A stretch of 64,000 bases of DNA, from the NCBI RefSeq assembly GCF_027596085.1, contig NC_072458.1, positions 20,889,851 through 20,953,850 on the forward strand, written 5' to 3'. Under the pieces are notes generated by a model. The model ran no database searches. It was not told where the DNA came from and saw nothing but the letters and a program-made list of their open reading frames with translations. Shown here one piece after another: positions 1 to 10,330 of the stretch. The stretch is from Anoplopoma fimbria. Its lineage: Eukaryota > Chordata > Actinopteri > Perciformes > Anoplopomatidae. Both the position numbers and the translations under genes were made by a program. Positions within the stretch are counted from its first letter, which is position 1, and every line of letters begins with the position of its first letter.

Positions 1-1702
1 TTGTTTCATAGCTTTAGCAAAGCAAAAACTACTGGATATTCAAGATTCGGCCTGTGTTTTACATGAACATCACGGAGATTCATTGGCAGGTTTGACAGCA
101 GTTCAGTAACACAGTGTATCGTTGCATTCCCACACGGTGTCAAAAGGACTGAAAAACTTCAAAATATGCTCCAGAGACGTCCAATGTTACCGTGAGAACC
201 AGAAGAAGAAGAGCCACGATGGGAGCAGTGAACGCACGGACGAACTGCGACTGGATTTCACATATTAATATGTAAAGCTCATTACATGCTGCGCTGAGCT
301 GAGCCGTCCTATCCTTCAAATCCTCCTCTATTTAGGAACGTTGTCACAAGTGTGTTTTCTTTAAATAGTATCATCACAAGACGATGCTACAGTCTTTTGA
401 GTTACACGCATTGTCACCTGTTCATCCCTGCATGTGTTAAGACCATGATAAAGATGAATGTCTAATTTTTCCTAACAATAATTCTAAAAGAACCTTATTG
501 CTGTAGTTAAACTGCAGTGAAATCAAGTAGTGTATTACATTTATAGCTGAAAATACAATATTTGAAATCAATATTTGGTCAAATGACAATGTGTTATGTG
601 AAAGGGGCTGTTCGCAGGGACAAGCGACTATAGAATTAACCCCTGAATTGCAGGTCCTCTGAGCATCTCTCATGCAGCTCATACATTGTTTTATTATTAA
701 GGTTGTTTCATTTTTTAAGGCCCGTAAAAGTTAGTGAATAACTGGTGAACACAGCAAAGCAGGTAGTTTGCTAATGTAGCATAGTTAGCCAAATTAAACT
801 TCGACCCTAACAAAAATCTTTTTCAGGTGCTGTTTCGGTAAACAAGTGAAAATGTTTAATGCAGCTTTAATTAATTACTTGGTTTTGAGATTATAGATTG
901 TACAAAACCATACATACAAAAACAGAGTTGCCGCACTAGCAAATAACTCTAAGAAGTGTGAACGAAATTTGAAATGTGTTATCTTAAAGCGATTATAGGA
1001 GAGAAAAATATCAATGAATATGCCTAAACTCATAAACTTTATCTTTTCCTATATAGTAGCTTAATTTTTTGAAGTCGGAGCTTGTGGAAGTCAAATGAAA
1101 GAGTAAAAGATAAGTGCCTCTCTAATTAAAATGGTATGAATGCTGTGCTTTCCTCGCTTTTGTTTTGCATCTAATCCAATTGACACCATACAAGGGAATT
1201 CCTGTAGAATCGCATTATCACCTTTTATTCCCCCAGACCTCGGCTCAGAGTCGTCAACCCCCCCCTCGTCCTCTGTAACTGCTTAGCACCCATTTAAATC
1301 AACTAGCACTGCCGAACGCCCCCCTGAAGATGGATGGCTTTGCTTATCGGCCTTTTTGTTGGCAGTTTGTCTTGGTTGTAAGCAAACAAAGGGGGAGAGC
1401 CGCGCTGCTAATGACCTTGGGTGTGAGAACGGTATTCGTGCAGGTGAATACGCTGCATGTGTGTCCTCGGCGGCGTACTATATGCATCTGACCTCCTCTT
1501 GTGGCTGCTCTCTCTCCTGCCGGGGATAAATCATGGGGATCTGTGGAAGCTAACCCCGCTGAGGTGATTCATGGAGCTGCCTCCGTGACCTTCCGTTCAG
1601 GTGCACAGCTGGGCCAGACGTGCCCATTCATTCCTGCGACTAGACAACAGCATCCCACTGCATGTTTGTGTGTCAGCGGAGCAAAGATGAAGACAGAATA
1701 CC
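1..1702. other. Unique AT-rich intergenic DNA, no gene seen
   Basis: No open frame longer than about 86 codons and no recognisable domain is present. The part from about 1130 to 1500 is less AT-rich, not repetitive, and could be conserved non-coding DNA, but nothing in the sequence proves it. I see no splice-flanked open frame. Confidence 0.5.
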
Positions 1703-2213
1703 TTAAACAGGCCCTATTATGCTATTTTCCGGGGGCATATTTTTATCTCAAGTTACAGTGACAACATGTTTACATGCGTTAATGCTCATAATCCTCCTTG
1801 TTTTTCTCATCATTCTGTCCTGCAGCACCTCTTCTCACCCTCTCTCTGAAACGCTCCGTTGTAGCGCTTGCTCCTCCCTCCAGAAAGCAAAGTCTGCTCT
1901 GATTGGTCAGCTAGCTCGCTCTGTTGTCAACATTCACATTTCAAAAAAGTCAAACTAGCTGGAAGGAGTTTTACGTCACTTCTGTAACATTGTGACCTCA
2001 TAAAGTTACATTATGACGTCATAAAGTTACAGAAGTGAAGGAGAGAATTCAATGGAGCCGTTTCAGGAGCTCAGGAGCTTCTGAGGGGGAGGGTAACTCC
2101 TTTTAGGCGTGGACTTCAGGTTTTACACTCTACGGACCTTTTACATGTACGAAAATATATATAACACACTAAAGGAGAGAGAAAAGTTGAAAAGCATAAT
2201 AGGGCCACTTTAA
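1703..2213. mobile_element. piggyBac-like MITE, complete copy (about 511 bp)
   Basis: The element is bounded by TTAA at 1703-1706 and TTAA at 2210-2213. Just inside lie terminal inverted repeats sharing GGCCCTATTATGC (left) and GCATAATAGGGCC (right). TTAA target duplications are the hallmark of the piggyBac superfamily. No transposase frame is present, so it is non-autonomous. It also holds an internal inverted repeat, CACTTCTGTAAC at about 1977-1988 against GTTACAGAAGTG at about 2026-2037, around a TGACGTCA palindrome. Its right 173 bp are nearly identical to 2876-3048. The family is familiar from teleost genomes. The superfamily assignment rests on TTAA and terminal repeats only. Confidence 0.75.
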
Positions 2214-2871
2214 ATTAAAAGGTGATTAAGTTTATACATGAGTACATGATGTTGCACCCTCAAAATGAACAGTCCAAAAACAAGTCCATCTCGTTCTGCA
2301 ACTTTTATTAACAAATCCCACGGATTTTCTCTTAAAGCGACAGCGCTCTCTTCTAAAGTGGTAAGGTTCTAAAGGGTCAGTACAATCATCTTCTTCCATT
2401 CACAGCTTATAAATAAACAGGTAGGTTGTGTTTTTTAACCATTGAAATAAAAAAATAATATGAATTAACTTCAACACATATTTAAAGCAAATGATTTTAA
2501 CAAGACACACTGATATTAAATCAATCAAGAAATATGAAATAAAATGTTTCAGGGCGCTACAATGACATAAATCATAAGATATCAGTATTTGTGGAGCCTT
2601 CCTCGAGTCATGTCCCCTCTTCACCAATCAGGAGGATTCCATTAATAACCGCGCCGCTCTCGAGTAGCACAGCCCTGCCCTGCACTCAGAAGTGACTATT
2701 TAAAGTGATTAGCGACACTAAACATGCTGCTGCATGCTGGGGCACCTGATGTGTGGAGAGTCTGTGACGCCGGCTGTTGCTCGGTGAGGGAGCTGCATCC
2801 CGGTCCCCCCCCCCCCCCCCCCCCGTTTCCTACTGTCCCTCCATGCTTCCCTTACATCACTCTAACCGTAG
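2214..2871. other. Intergenic spacer with a C20 homopolymer
   Basis: Contains a run of about 20 C at 2805-2824 and otherwise unique AT-rich sequence. No gene was recognised. The short open frames crossing the C run are read-through of low-complexity DNA. Confidence 0.5.
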
Positions 2872-3048
2872 GAGGAGAGAATTCAATGGAGCCGTTTCAG
2901 GAGCTCAGGAGCTTCTGAGGGGGAGGGTAACTCCTTTTAGGCGTGGACTTCAGGTTTTACCCTCTACGGACCTTTTACATGTACAAAAATATATATAACA
3001 CACTATAGAAGAGGGGGAAAGTGGAAAAGCATAATAGGGCCACTTTAA
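2872..3048. mobile_element. piggyBac-like MITE, left-truncated copy
   Basis: From 2876 the sequence follows 2041-2213 with only a few substitutions and small indels, ending in the same GCATAATAGGGCC terminal repeat and a TTAA at 3045-3048. The left two thirds of the element, including the left terminal repeat, are absent. It lies in the same orientation as the complete copy 660 bp upstream. Confidence 0.75.
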
Positions 3049-3929
3049 GGTCGTGAATAGACCCTCATCAGCACTTCTTCCATAATGAGTGATGAGACCA
3101 TCATGACACAGTACGGCCGCCAATGCAGAGGACTCTGGCAAAAGAAACTAATTCCACTGATCCGGCACTACAGTTAAATCTGGTTCAACTCTTGCTGCAA
3201 CACAATGCGACATCATCCGCCTGCACACGTACTTTGTTGAATATGTGTGGGCGCACATTGTTGGTAGATGACTTTGTAACGTGAGCTGTTTGCCTGGCAA
3301 TCGTTGAGCTGGAGGATAGAACAGCTGCAGTCGTCCCCAGTTGTAAAAATCCTGTCTCATGACATTATAAACTGCTGTGCAGGTCTAAACTCATGGATGC
3401 AGTATTCAAACTGGACCACCTGGGTTATATGTCATGCTACTTTTGGCAACACACCTTTGACATTTTCTCTTTGAACGGCTACTAAACCGTAATTCATTTT
3501 TGCAATCTCATCAATTTGAGTATAACCAGTGTTTTGGAATACTATATTGCAATCAAGGAGGTAATATTAACAGACAACAATTTTCTCCATGCAAAATGCA
3601 TGTAGGATACGTCCTTGTCCTGAGAGTGCTGCATGTTTCTAGTTGCAATCCGGCCATGCATCTGCAGAGCTCAGCATCTGAAACATTGCGTTACATGCCA
3701 TTATCTCCAAATCAACAGTTGACTTGACTCAGCCTTACACATATATATGTATATATAATACTACAAACCTGGCCAGTACAATAATCGACTCTACTCTGAG
3801 CTGGTTGTGGGCAGTACATGGACAACTAAACACATTTTAAATAAATTAATTAATAAAGATGCAGTGCCAGGTGCAGATTGCACAAACCAACAGTACTGTC
3901 GTATGAGTGTTGTTGAGTTATTTTGTTAG
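3049..3929. other. Intergenic DNA, no gene seen
   Basis: Unique AT-rich sequence with a short alternating AT stretch near 3740-3760. Only frames of up to 75 codons without recognisable content are open. Confidence 0.5.
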
Positions 3930-4075
3930 TGATTATTTTCCGTTCTTATGTTACGTTTTGGTTTTACTTAGTTTACTCATTTAAACCTAACCATGATGTT
4001 TTTCCTAAACCTAACTAAGTGGTTTTGTTGCCTAAACCTAAGCAAGTGTCTTGTTTGAATTCAAAATGCGTTATA
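3930..4075. mobile_element. Fragment of interspersed repeat family H ('cctaaacctaa')
   Basis: Contains the phrase TTGTTGCCTAAACCTAA and related CCTAAACCTAACTAAG wording that recurs near 25710-25790 and, in reverse complement, near 56715-56780. I recognise it as a dispersed teleost repeat but cannot name its class. Confidence 0.45.
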
Positions 4076-4982
4076 TGCCACAAGTTGGAATGAGAATCTG
4101 TTGGCTGTACAGCAAAAAAACAATCAGCAGGAAGCTGAAGTTCAACCACTGGTTATGGATGTCTGATTAATTGTCGCTCAGTAGGAGAGTTCAGTATTCT
4201 TTATCTTATGAAAGGCTTTCACTGTCCCCACTGATACTGGGAGTACAGTGTAACCTCGACCCCCCTCTCTTGTCTCTCTGGGATTTCTGTATCATCCCCC
4301 CTCTGTGGCAGCACAGCTGCCCTCCATCTCTTTTCCAGGCCAACTGCAGTCACTGTCCTGTTCTCTCTATTCTTCACAAAGCCAAACTCTGCTGTGTAGA
4401 GGACACTGCACATTTTGATAAGAGCCCTCCCCCCCCCCACCCGCTGTTTACAAATGGCTAATCAATAGACACATTCTGTCAAAAGGTCCTCAATGTGACT
4501 ATTCATCTCACTAGTGGTGTGTCTGCCTCTCTTTTCTTCAGACAGTGTTGTGAAAAATGCAGACATAGCCTTGTGCATAGAGTACAAACACAACTATGCT
4601 CAATAATAACCCTAAATAAGAACTCATAGTGTTATCTTTGTCAATATTAAAATCGATGTAATTGTACCTCGCATCATATTTGTGCCACTTAGCGCCGTGT
4701 AGCTATTCATTTGAACACAAACTCCTTCCATAGCTTCCAAAGCTTTCAGCTTTTACCTCCCAGGCAAACAGAGAACTTGTAAAGAGCAAAACAGAGCCAG
4801 ATTTGCGGTGACATAATGGCAAGAATCAATATGACTTTTCCTTCCTAAATGGAAGATAATGGTATCACAATGGAGGCGTGGGGAGCTTGTCTACTCAGCC
4901 AGCCCTGATTGATCTGTTACTGCAGGAGTCACTTTGGGACCTGCAAGGTGTCTGGACACATTAGCATCACCGCGTGTGAGCC

Positions 4983-4983
<1 letters not shown>
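4076..4983. other. Intergenic DNA, no gene seen
   Basis: Unique sequence. The frame around 4171-4461 is open for 96 codons with an unremarkable product and a C run, and nothing supports translation. Confidence 0.45.

Positions 4984-5074
<91 letters not shown>
4984..5074. repeat. (CA)n microsatellite, 91 bp
   Basis: Uninterrupted alternating CA, about 45 units. It generates poly-Thr-His and poly-Val-Cys shadow frames on both strands. Confidence 0.98.
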
Positions 5075-5076
<2 letters not shown>

Positions 5077-5549
5077 GGTTCACCGTGTCTATTCAAAGAA
5101 AATTCTTCGTCAGACCCTCCTACAGAGTCATATATCATAATCATCATGTATTCTATCGCAATGTATTCCAGGATTCATATCAGAATGTGCATTGTGTGAT
5201 TTAAAAAAATAGTTTATTCCTGCAGCTTTTACATCTGCTTCAGTCTGAGTGCGATTTCTTGCATGTCTTGCATTTCGGACACCACTTTTCAGAAGTCCCT
5301 TATACTCGGTCATAACCAAAGATTTGCATTAACAGGCGTAAAACAACAAACTAGAAATTTCATAAAGCACACTCAAATGCCTTCTAATGTTCCCACTTCA
5401 CATATACAAGCATCTCTGCCGTCGGTGAAGCTAAAGCATATCGGATAATTCATAAAATACTTAATAACGTTAGGTAAGAAGACAGAACATTAAATAAGAC
5501 AACTTGTTGCTTCTCTTTTTGTGGAGGCCAGCCTCTGTGTGAAGCTGAG
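5075..5549. other. Intergenic DNA, no gene seen
   Basis: Short frames only. No repeat or gene was recognised. Confidence 0.45.
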
Positions 5550-5670
5550 GTGGAAACGGCACTAGCGTATTGTACTAAATTGAAAGTACTGTAACTTTAA
5601 AGAAATTGTACTCAAGCCAGAGTAAAAGTAGTTGTGTAATAATGTAATAAAATATAAGTAAAAAAGTAGG
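5550..5670. mobile_element. Possible left arm of a hAT-like non-autonomous element
   Basis: Contains GTACT/AAGTAC-rich wording ('gaaagtactgtaacttta', 'actcaagccagagtaaaagta', then 'gtgtaataatgtaataaa') that resembles a widespread teleost hAT-type repeat. A related stretch lies at 7330-7470. Whether both belong to one element spanning the minisatellite is inference. Confidence 0.4.
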
Positions 5671-6096
5671 TCAGTTATGTGTCCTCTGAGTAAACGTGAC
5701 TGCGACTACAATGTAAAAGAACATCTTGAACCCAAAAGAGAAGGCTCTTGTGGAACAACATCAGCAGCATTAGCAGTTGGACGCTATAGAACCTGGCTCA
5801 CTAGAGTTTACCTGAAAAGAGACAGAACTCAGACAAAGACAACCGAGAATGAATTCAAATTCTATGAACACCACAGCAGGTGCAAAATACAAAAGCAGCC
5901 ACAAACAAACACACAAATTATAGCAAAGTGATGGCATCCTTTTTATAGAAAACATAACGCCCATACATGGGGCTATGTCGCTAGGCAACGCAGTGGTTGT
6001 TGTTGTTGCTCTCATATTCAAGAGCCTCTGTCCCATTATGCACCTGTCCCATTATACCCAAAGTCCTCCTCGATCTGCTCCAGGTTCAACGTCTCT

Positions 6097-6609
6097 GTCC
6101 CAGTCTCTCTGTCCCATTATACCCAGTCCACCCAGTCTTTCTGTCCCATTATACCCAGTCCACCCAGTCTCTCTGTCCCATTATACCCAGTCCACCCTTT
6201 CTGTCCCACCCAGTCCATACCCACAGTCTCTGTCCCACCCAGTCTCTCTGTCCCATTATACCCAGTCCACCCAGTCTTTCTGTCCCATTATACCAGTCTT
6301 TCTGTCCCATTATACCCAGTCCACCCAGTCTATCTGTCCCATTATACCCAGTCCACCCAGTCTTTCTGTCCCATTATACCCAGTCCACCCAGTCTCTCTG
6401 TCCCATTATACCCAGTCCACCCAGTCTTTCTGTCCCCAGTCTTTCTGTACCCAGTCCACCTGTCCCATTATACCCAGTCCACCCAGTCTTTCTGTCCCAT
6501 TATACCCAGTCCACCCAGTCTCTCTGTCCCATTATACCCAGTCCACCCAGACTTTCTGTCCCATTATACCCAGTCCACCCAGACTTTCTGTCCCATTATA
6601 CCCAGTCAG
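6097..6609. repeat. 32-bp minisatellite, about 16 copies
   Basis: The tandem unit reads tctytctgtcccattata followed by cccagtccacccag, 32 bp, with several shortened or partly deleted units near 6200-6240, 6290-6310 and 6435-6465. Because 32 is not a multiple of 3 and the unit lacks stops, two plus-strand frames stay open for more than 200 codons, each encoding a Ser/Pro-rich 32-residue repeat. This is a repeat artefact rather than evidence of a protein. Conservation of the units suggests recent unequal exchange. Confidence 0.93.
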
Positions 6610-7329
6610 TTATTAATTAAGATAAATGCAACTTTGTGTTTTTAAGGATACAACAATGTGATCTAAGGATGTGATCTTTAATTTTAGTCTATTTCCTGAG
6701 TGCAGAGTTTGTAGAGCTCTGCTTTCCTGCAGCCTCAAACACACCAGCAGCTTCTTATCTTTTGTTGTATTACTGTCATCTTTGTACTAATCATTAATGA
6801 CAGTGTGTGAAAATATGACAAAACAAAGAACATTAGGCATCAAAATGAGATATGAATATCAAAACAATTCTTATTATACGTTCATCATTGTATCAGGACA
6901 TATGGAAACCACAAGGAACTCTTGATAATTATAATAATAAAACAAAAACAGAGAGAAAATTCTGAAAGTATGCATTATACAAATGCTAAATTGACAGAGA
7001 AGTTAGGTAATAAATGACATTTCTTAAAATATTCCTGTAGCAAATGAAGTTTAATGAACACCTTTTTTATTATTTTTTAAAAAGCCTACCTTCTAAATTC
7101 AATCCTGAAGTGTCCAAATGATGGGCAAGACCTTTAAAACTTGACTAAATGGATGTGAGATTACCCAAAATAAAAAGAATAAATTGACAGTCTGCTGAAT
7201 TTTCACTTTTTTGTTTTCATAATAATATTACATCCTTGACGTCCAGCACACGCCATCAGCTTCTTCTGTCCTGCAGCTGCTGGTTCGAGGCATTTCTTTT
7301 GTTTTTACCCTTCAATGGATGTGACTTGC
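6610..7329. other. AT-rich spacer, no gene seen
   Basis: AT-rich, without long frames. It could be the inner part of the proposed 5.5-7.5 kb hAT-like element. Confidence 0.4.
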
Positions 7330-7470
7330 AGTGTAGCAAAGTATACAATACTTGTGATCAATAAGCACTAAGTAAAAGTAATATTACTGGCTTTCAAAAT
7401 TACTCATACAAGTAAGAAAACAAAACGTTACCATAACGAGTAGTTTATATGTAATTTGTTAATCCACTAC
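7330..7470. mobile_element. Possible right arm of a hAT-like element
   Basis: Shows 'agtaaaagtaatattactgg' and 'acaagtaagaaaacaaaacg' wording reminiscent of the same teleost repeat as 5550-5670. Terminal inverted repeats and an 8-bp target duplication could not be defined. Confidence 0.3.
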
Positions 7471-7653
7471 ATTGACGTTCCACATCTGCATCCTAAATGT
7501 TGCCGTGTTCATTAATCTGCAGGTATAATGGCAAGGTTTTCAATAGTTTCTATATCTTCTGGTTGTGTATTTATAGATGAATGATACAAATGTGATATGA
7601 TTTATGCAGTATGTATATAGTATATAGTAACAGTATGTAACTGATGAAGTGGC

Positions 7654-7950
7654 ATGTTTCTGCCTGACAGTAAAGAGAAAGTAGCTGCCTTTGAATTTCC
7701 CCCTGGTGCCGGCCCATCTATTGGTTCTGGGGGATTTACAGAGGATCTGTGCTTTTCACATGCCTTGCCTGACAAGTGGCTCTCATTACCTGCAGAAATC
7801 CAATCAGGTGCACATTTTGAACTGTACCCTGTTGTAGTGGCTTATGATCTCGGTGGTAAATTGCCGTGTGTGACGAATATACTTTTCTGCCTCAAAGAAG
7901 CTTCCATTAATAAAGGCAAGTTCTCGCTTCCATGAATTTTTTCTCCGTTG
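7654..7950 (+). other. Candidate conserved non-coding element or unrecognised exon
   Basis: A non-repetitive stretch of balanced composition in AT-rich surroundings, open for 93 codons on the plus strand from ATG 7654 to TGA 7933. The product shows no motif I recognise, and no convincing splice sites bracket it. Compositional contrast and lack of simple repeats are typical of conserved regulatory DNA, but conservation cannot be seen from one sequence. Confidence 0.2.
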
Positions 7951-8514
7951 AGTGACACTTTTATTCTTTTTGCAGCTCATATACCAAGCTCTAATAACAG
8001 TACGGGACATATGTATAGCTTTATGGGAACATTTATAAGCTTATTTTGATGTCAGGCGTCTGCTTCATATCATGCTGTGCAAAAGTGGAAACTTAATTAG
8101 AAGCAGCAGAAGCAGGAAATGAAAACCCTTGCAGGTGGATGCTGGAAGCCGAGCAGCGACTGAGCAGTGACTTCTTAAAGCTTGGGGTAATTGGTCACCC
8201 ACAGGTCTGCTGATGCCTAAGCTGATCCTGGATGTAGCACCACTTACCATAAAAGGGAAATTTCAAATCGAAATCCCAAAGACATATTTTTTCCTCTAAT
8301 GTGCAGTGCCATTTATCAATCTATATTGTTTTGGTACGAGTCGAAGACATGTCTGCCTTCTCTGGAATACAATGGGACTAGATGGCAAATTTAGAAAAAC
8401 TCAGCAGCAGTGTTTCTTTTCCATTAAATTATGACCCATTTACTCAAGATCCAACTCCAACTCTGACCCTCAGCAAATCACAGCAAAACAATCTAGATTG
8501 ACAAATAACACTAC

Positions 8515-8770
8515 AGGTCAGAGGAAAAATATGTATTTTGGGGTGAACTGTCCCTTTAAAAGATGCAGAATAAGCTCAAACACATTATAAACCCGCATAA
8601 AACCACCACTTTTAACACTTCGTTTTTGTTTGGATGAAACCAAAAATTATATAAAATTGTAATTATGGAAATTAGAAAGCGCTAGTAAGCATTTTTTTTT
8701 GTTTTGTTTGTTTCTTACAGGCTAGCTTTTCCCCCACTTCCAGTCTTTATGCTAAGCTAACTGAGCTACT
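8515..8770. mobile_element. Interspersed teleost repeat, partial
   Basis: Two stretches are familiar: 'ttttggggtgaactgtccc' near 8537 and 'ctttatgctaagctaactgag' near 8743, preceded by 'cttacaggctagcttttcc'. Both are stock phrases of dispersed teleost repeats. Class and boundaries are not determined. Confidence 0.45.
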
Positions 8771-10150
8771 GAAAAATGTTTTTCTGTAACAATATTTTAA
8801 ATTTTGTTTTTGTATATTTAAGATGTTTCTTCCTAACGTTGTGTTATCACTTTTGTGTTTTGTATAATATTTGGATTTCTTTTAATATTGATGCTTCATC
8901 TCTGCATCTTTCTCTCTCATCTTTCTCTCCATTTTTATTTAATGTTTTGTGGTTTTGCTCTTGTGGGTTTTGTTGTTTTGTGATTCACATGTGACAAAAT
9001 CCCTTCCGATGGCGAACATGGCTCAGAGTTGGGCAAATACGCTCAAAATGTTAATTATTCTCATGACTCTCATTGCTACATTTATAATTCACTGGTTCAA
9101 ATCAGAAAATCTTCAGTCGCTTCAGTTTTATCTAAGATGCAGATATTTGCATCCCACAAACACTTACAACAAAAAGCCTAAACACACAGTATGAATAACC
9201 TTTACCTTTAAGACCAACATGAAAGCTGTCTTATCTTTGAGCTCGTTTTGTACAAAACATATTGCAATGGTTAAGCTGAAATAAAAGAAACTTATAGAGT
9301 AAGAAAAAAAAAGTCCCTCCCCGAAAAAAGAAGTTGAAAAAATTCGAATTACAATACCCCCAACCTTTCTAACCTTCATTAATTCACCAACTCTGATAAG
9401 TGAAGGAAAGATTGAAATAAGACAGAAAGGACATTACTCAGAGAGAACAGAGGGAAAGTCAGCTTTCCTCCCAGTCCATCCCGAAGTGCACCAGAGAGAG
9501 GGAGGTAAACAACTTTCAACACATAAATATTTAAATGTTTCATTAGATGCTGTCTCATGAGGAGACTAAGGAGGGCTCGGGGATTTAGCTCCAGTGGCAG
9601 GCGCAAAGTCAAACCCAGTCAAAGACAAAACCATTCTGTCAATGAGAACAAGGAGCCTTTGGAGGTGGTGAATTATACATATGAATATGTAAATGAATTA
9701 TATATGAGTACCTAGAATGAGGTATAAATATATCTTAACGTATGCATGTTTAACTAAACAAGTGAGTATCATAGCATGTTTTCATTTTCTATGTGTACTG
9801 TGTAATTCATTTCACAATACAGAAAAACATGTATCCATCTTGTCAACTTTGAATGTATTTCATTGTTTGGTTAGAATATATATAATTTTTTTTGTATTAT
9901 CATCAGTATAATTTTTTTCATGTATATTTAACCACCGCTCTTAGCAACCTACTTCTATTTCTTAATACCCCTGACTATAAAACAGACAAATCTCAAAAGA
10001 TTATTTTTAAAGACAACATTAAGAGTCCAAGAACCAATTCTTAACATTGTACCATGTGTAAATTATGTATAAGCTTTTAGAATACATAAAAAAAACACAA
10101 CCTAGAGGTTTTGGATAAAAGCATCCCTTGCTTTGCTATTGTAGCTTCAT
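8771..10150. other. AT-rich intergenic DNA, no gene seen
   Basis: Long AT-rich unique sequence with only short frames. Nothing was recognised on either strand. Confidence 0.5.
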
Positions 10151-10330
10151 CTCTAACGGCACACTACCTGACAAAGTTAGAGATTAACTGCTGAACACAC
10201 CGGAGAATTAAGCAGCTAAAACCTGGACATTTCCCTCAAGAGTTGGTGGAGACCAAAAACGGAGCTAAAAGAGAGAGAAGATTGGACATACATTCACCAG
10301 GAGACCAGAAAAAAATGAACAAAATGGGAC
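10151..10330. mobile_element. Interspersed repeat T fragment
   Basis: The phrase 'agttggtggagaccaaaaacggagc' with following 'attggacatacattc' matches 39012-39068 ('agttggtggggaccaaaac', 'attgtacttgcattc') in the same orientation. Both are copies of one dispersed repeat of unknown class. Confidence 0.5.

Noticed and set aside
5975..6620. Two overlapping plus-strand frames of 213 and 207 codons, Ser/Pro-rich
   Set aside because: They are translations of a stop-free 32-bp minisatellite in different frames; the nucleotide repeat explains everything.
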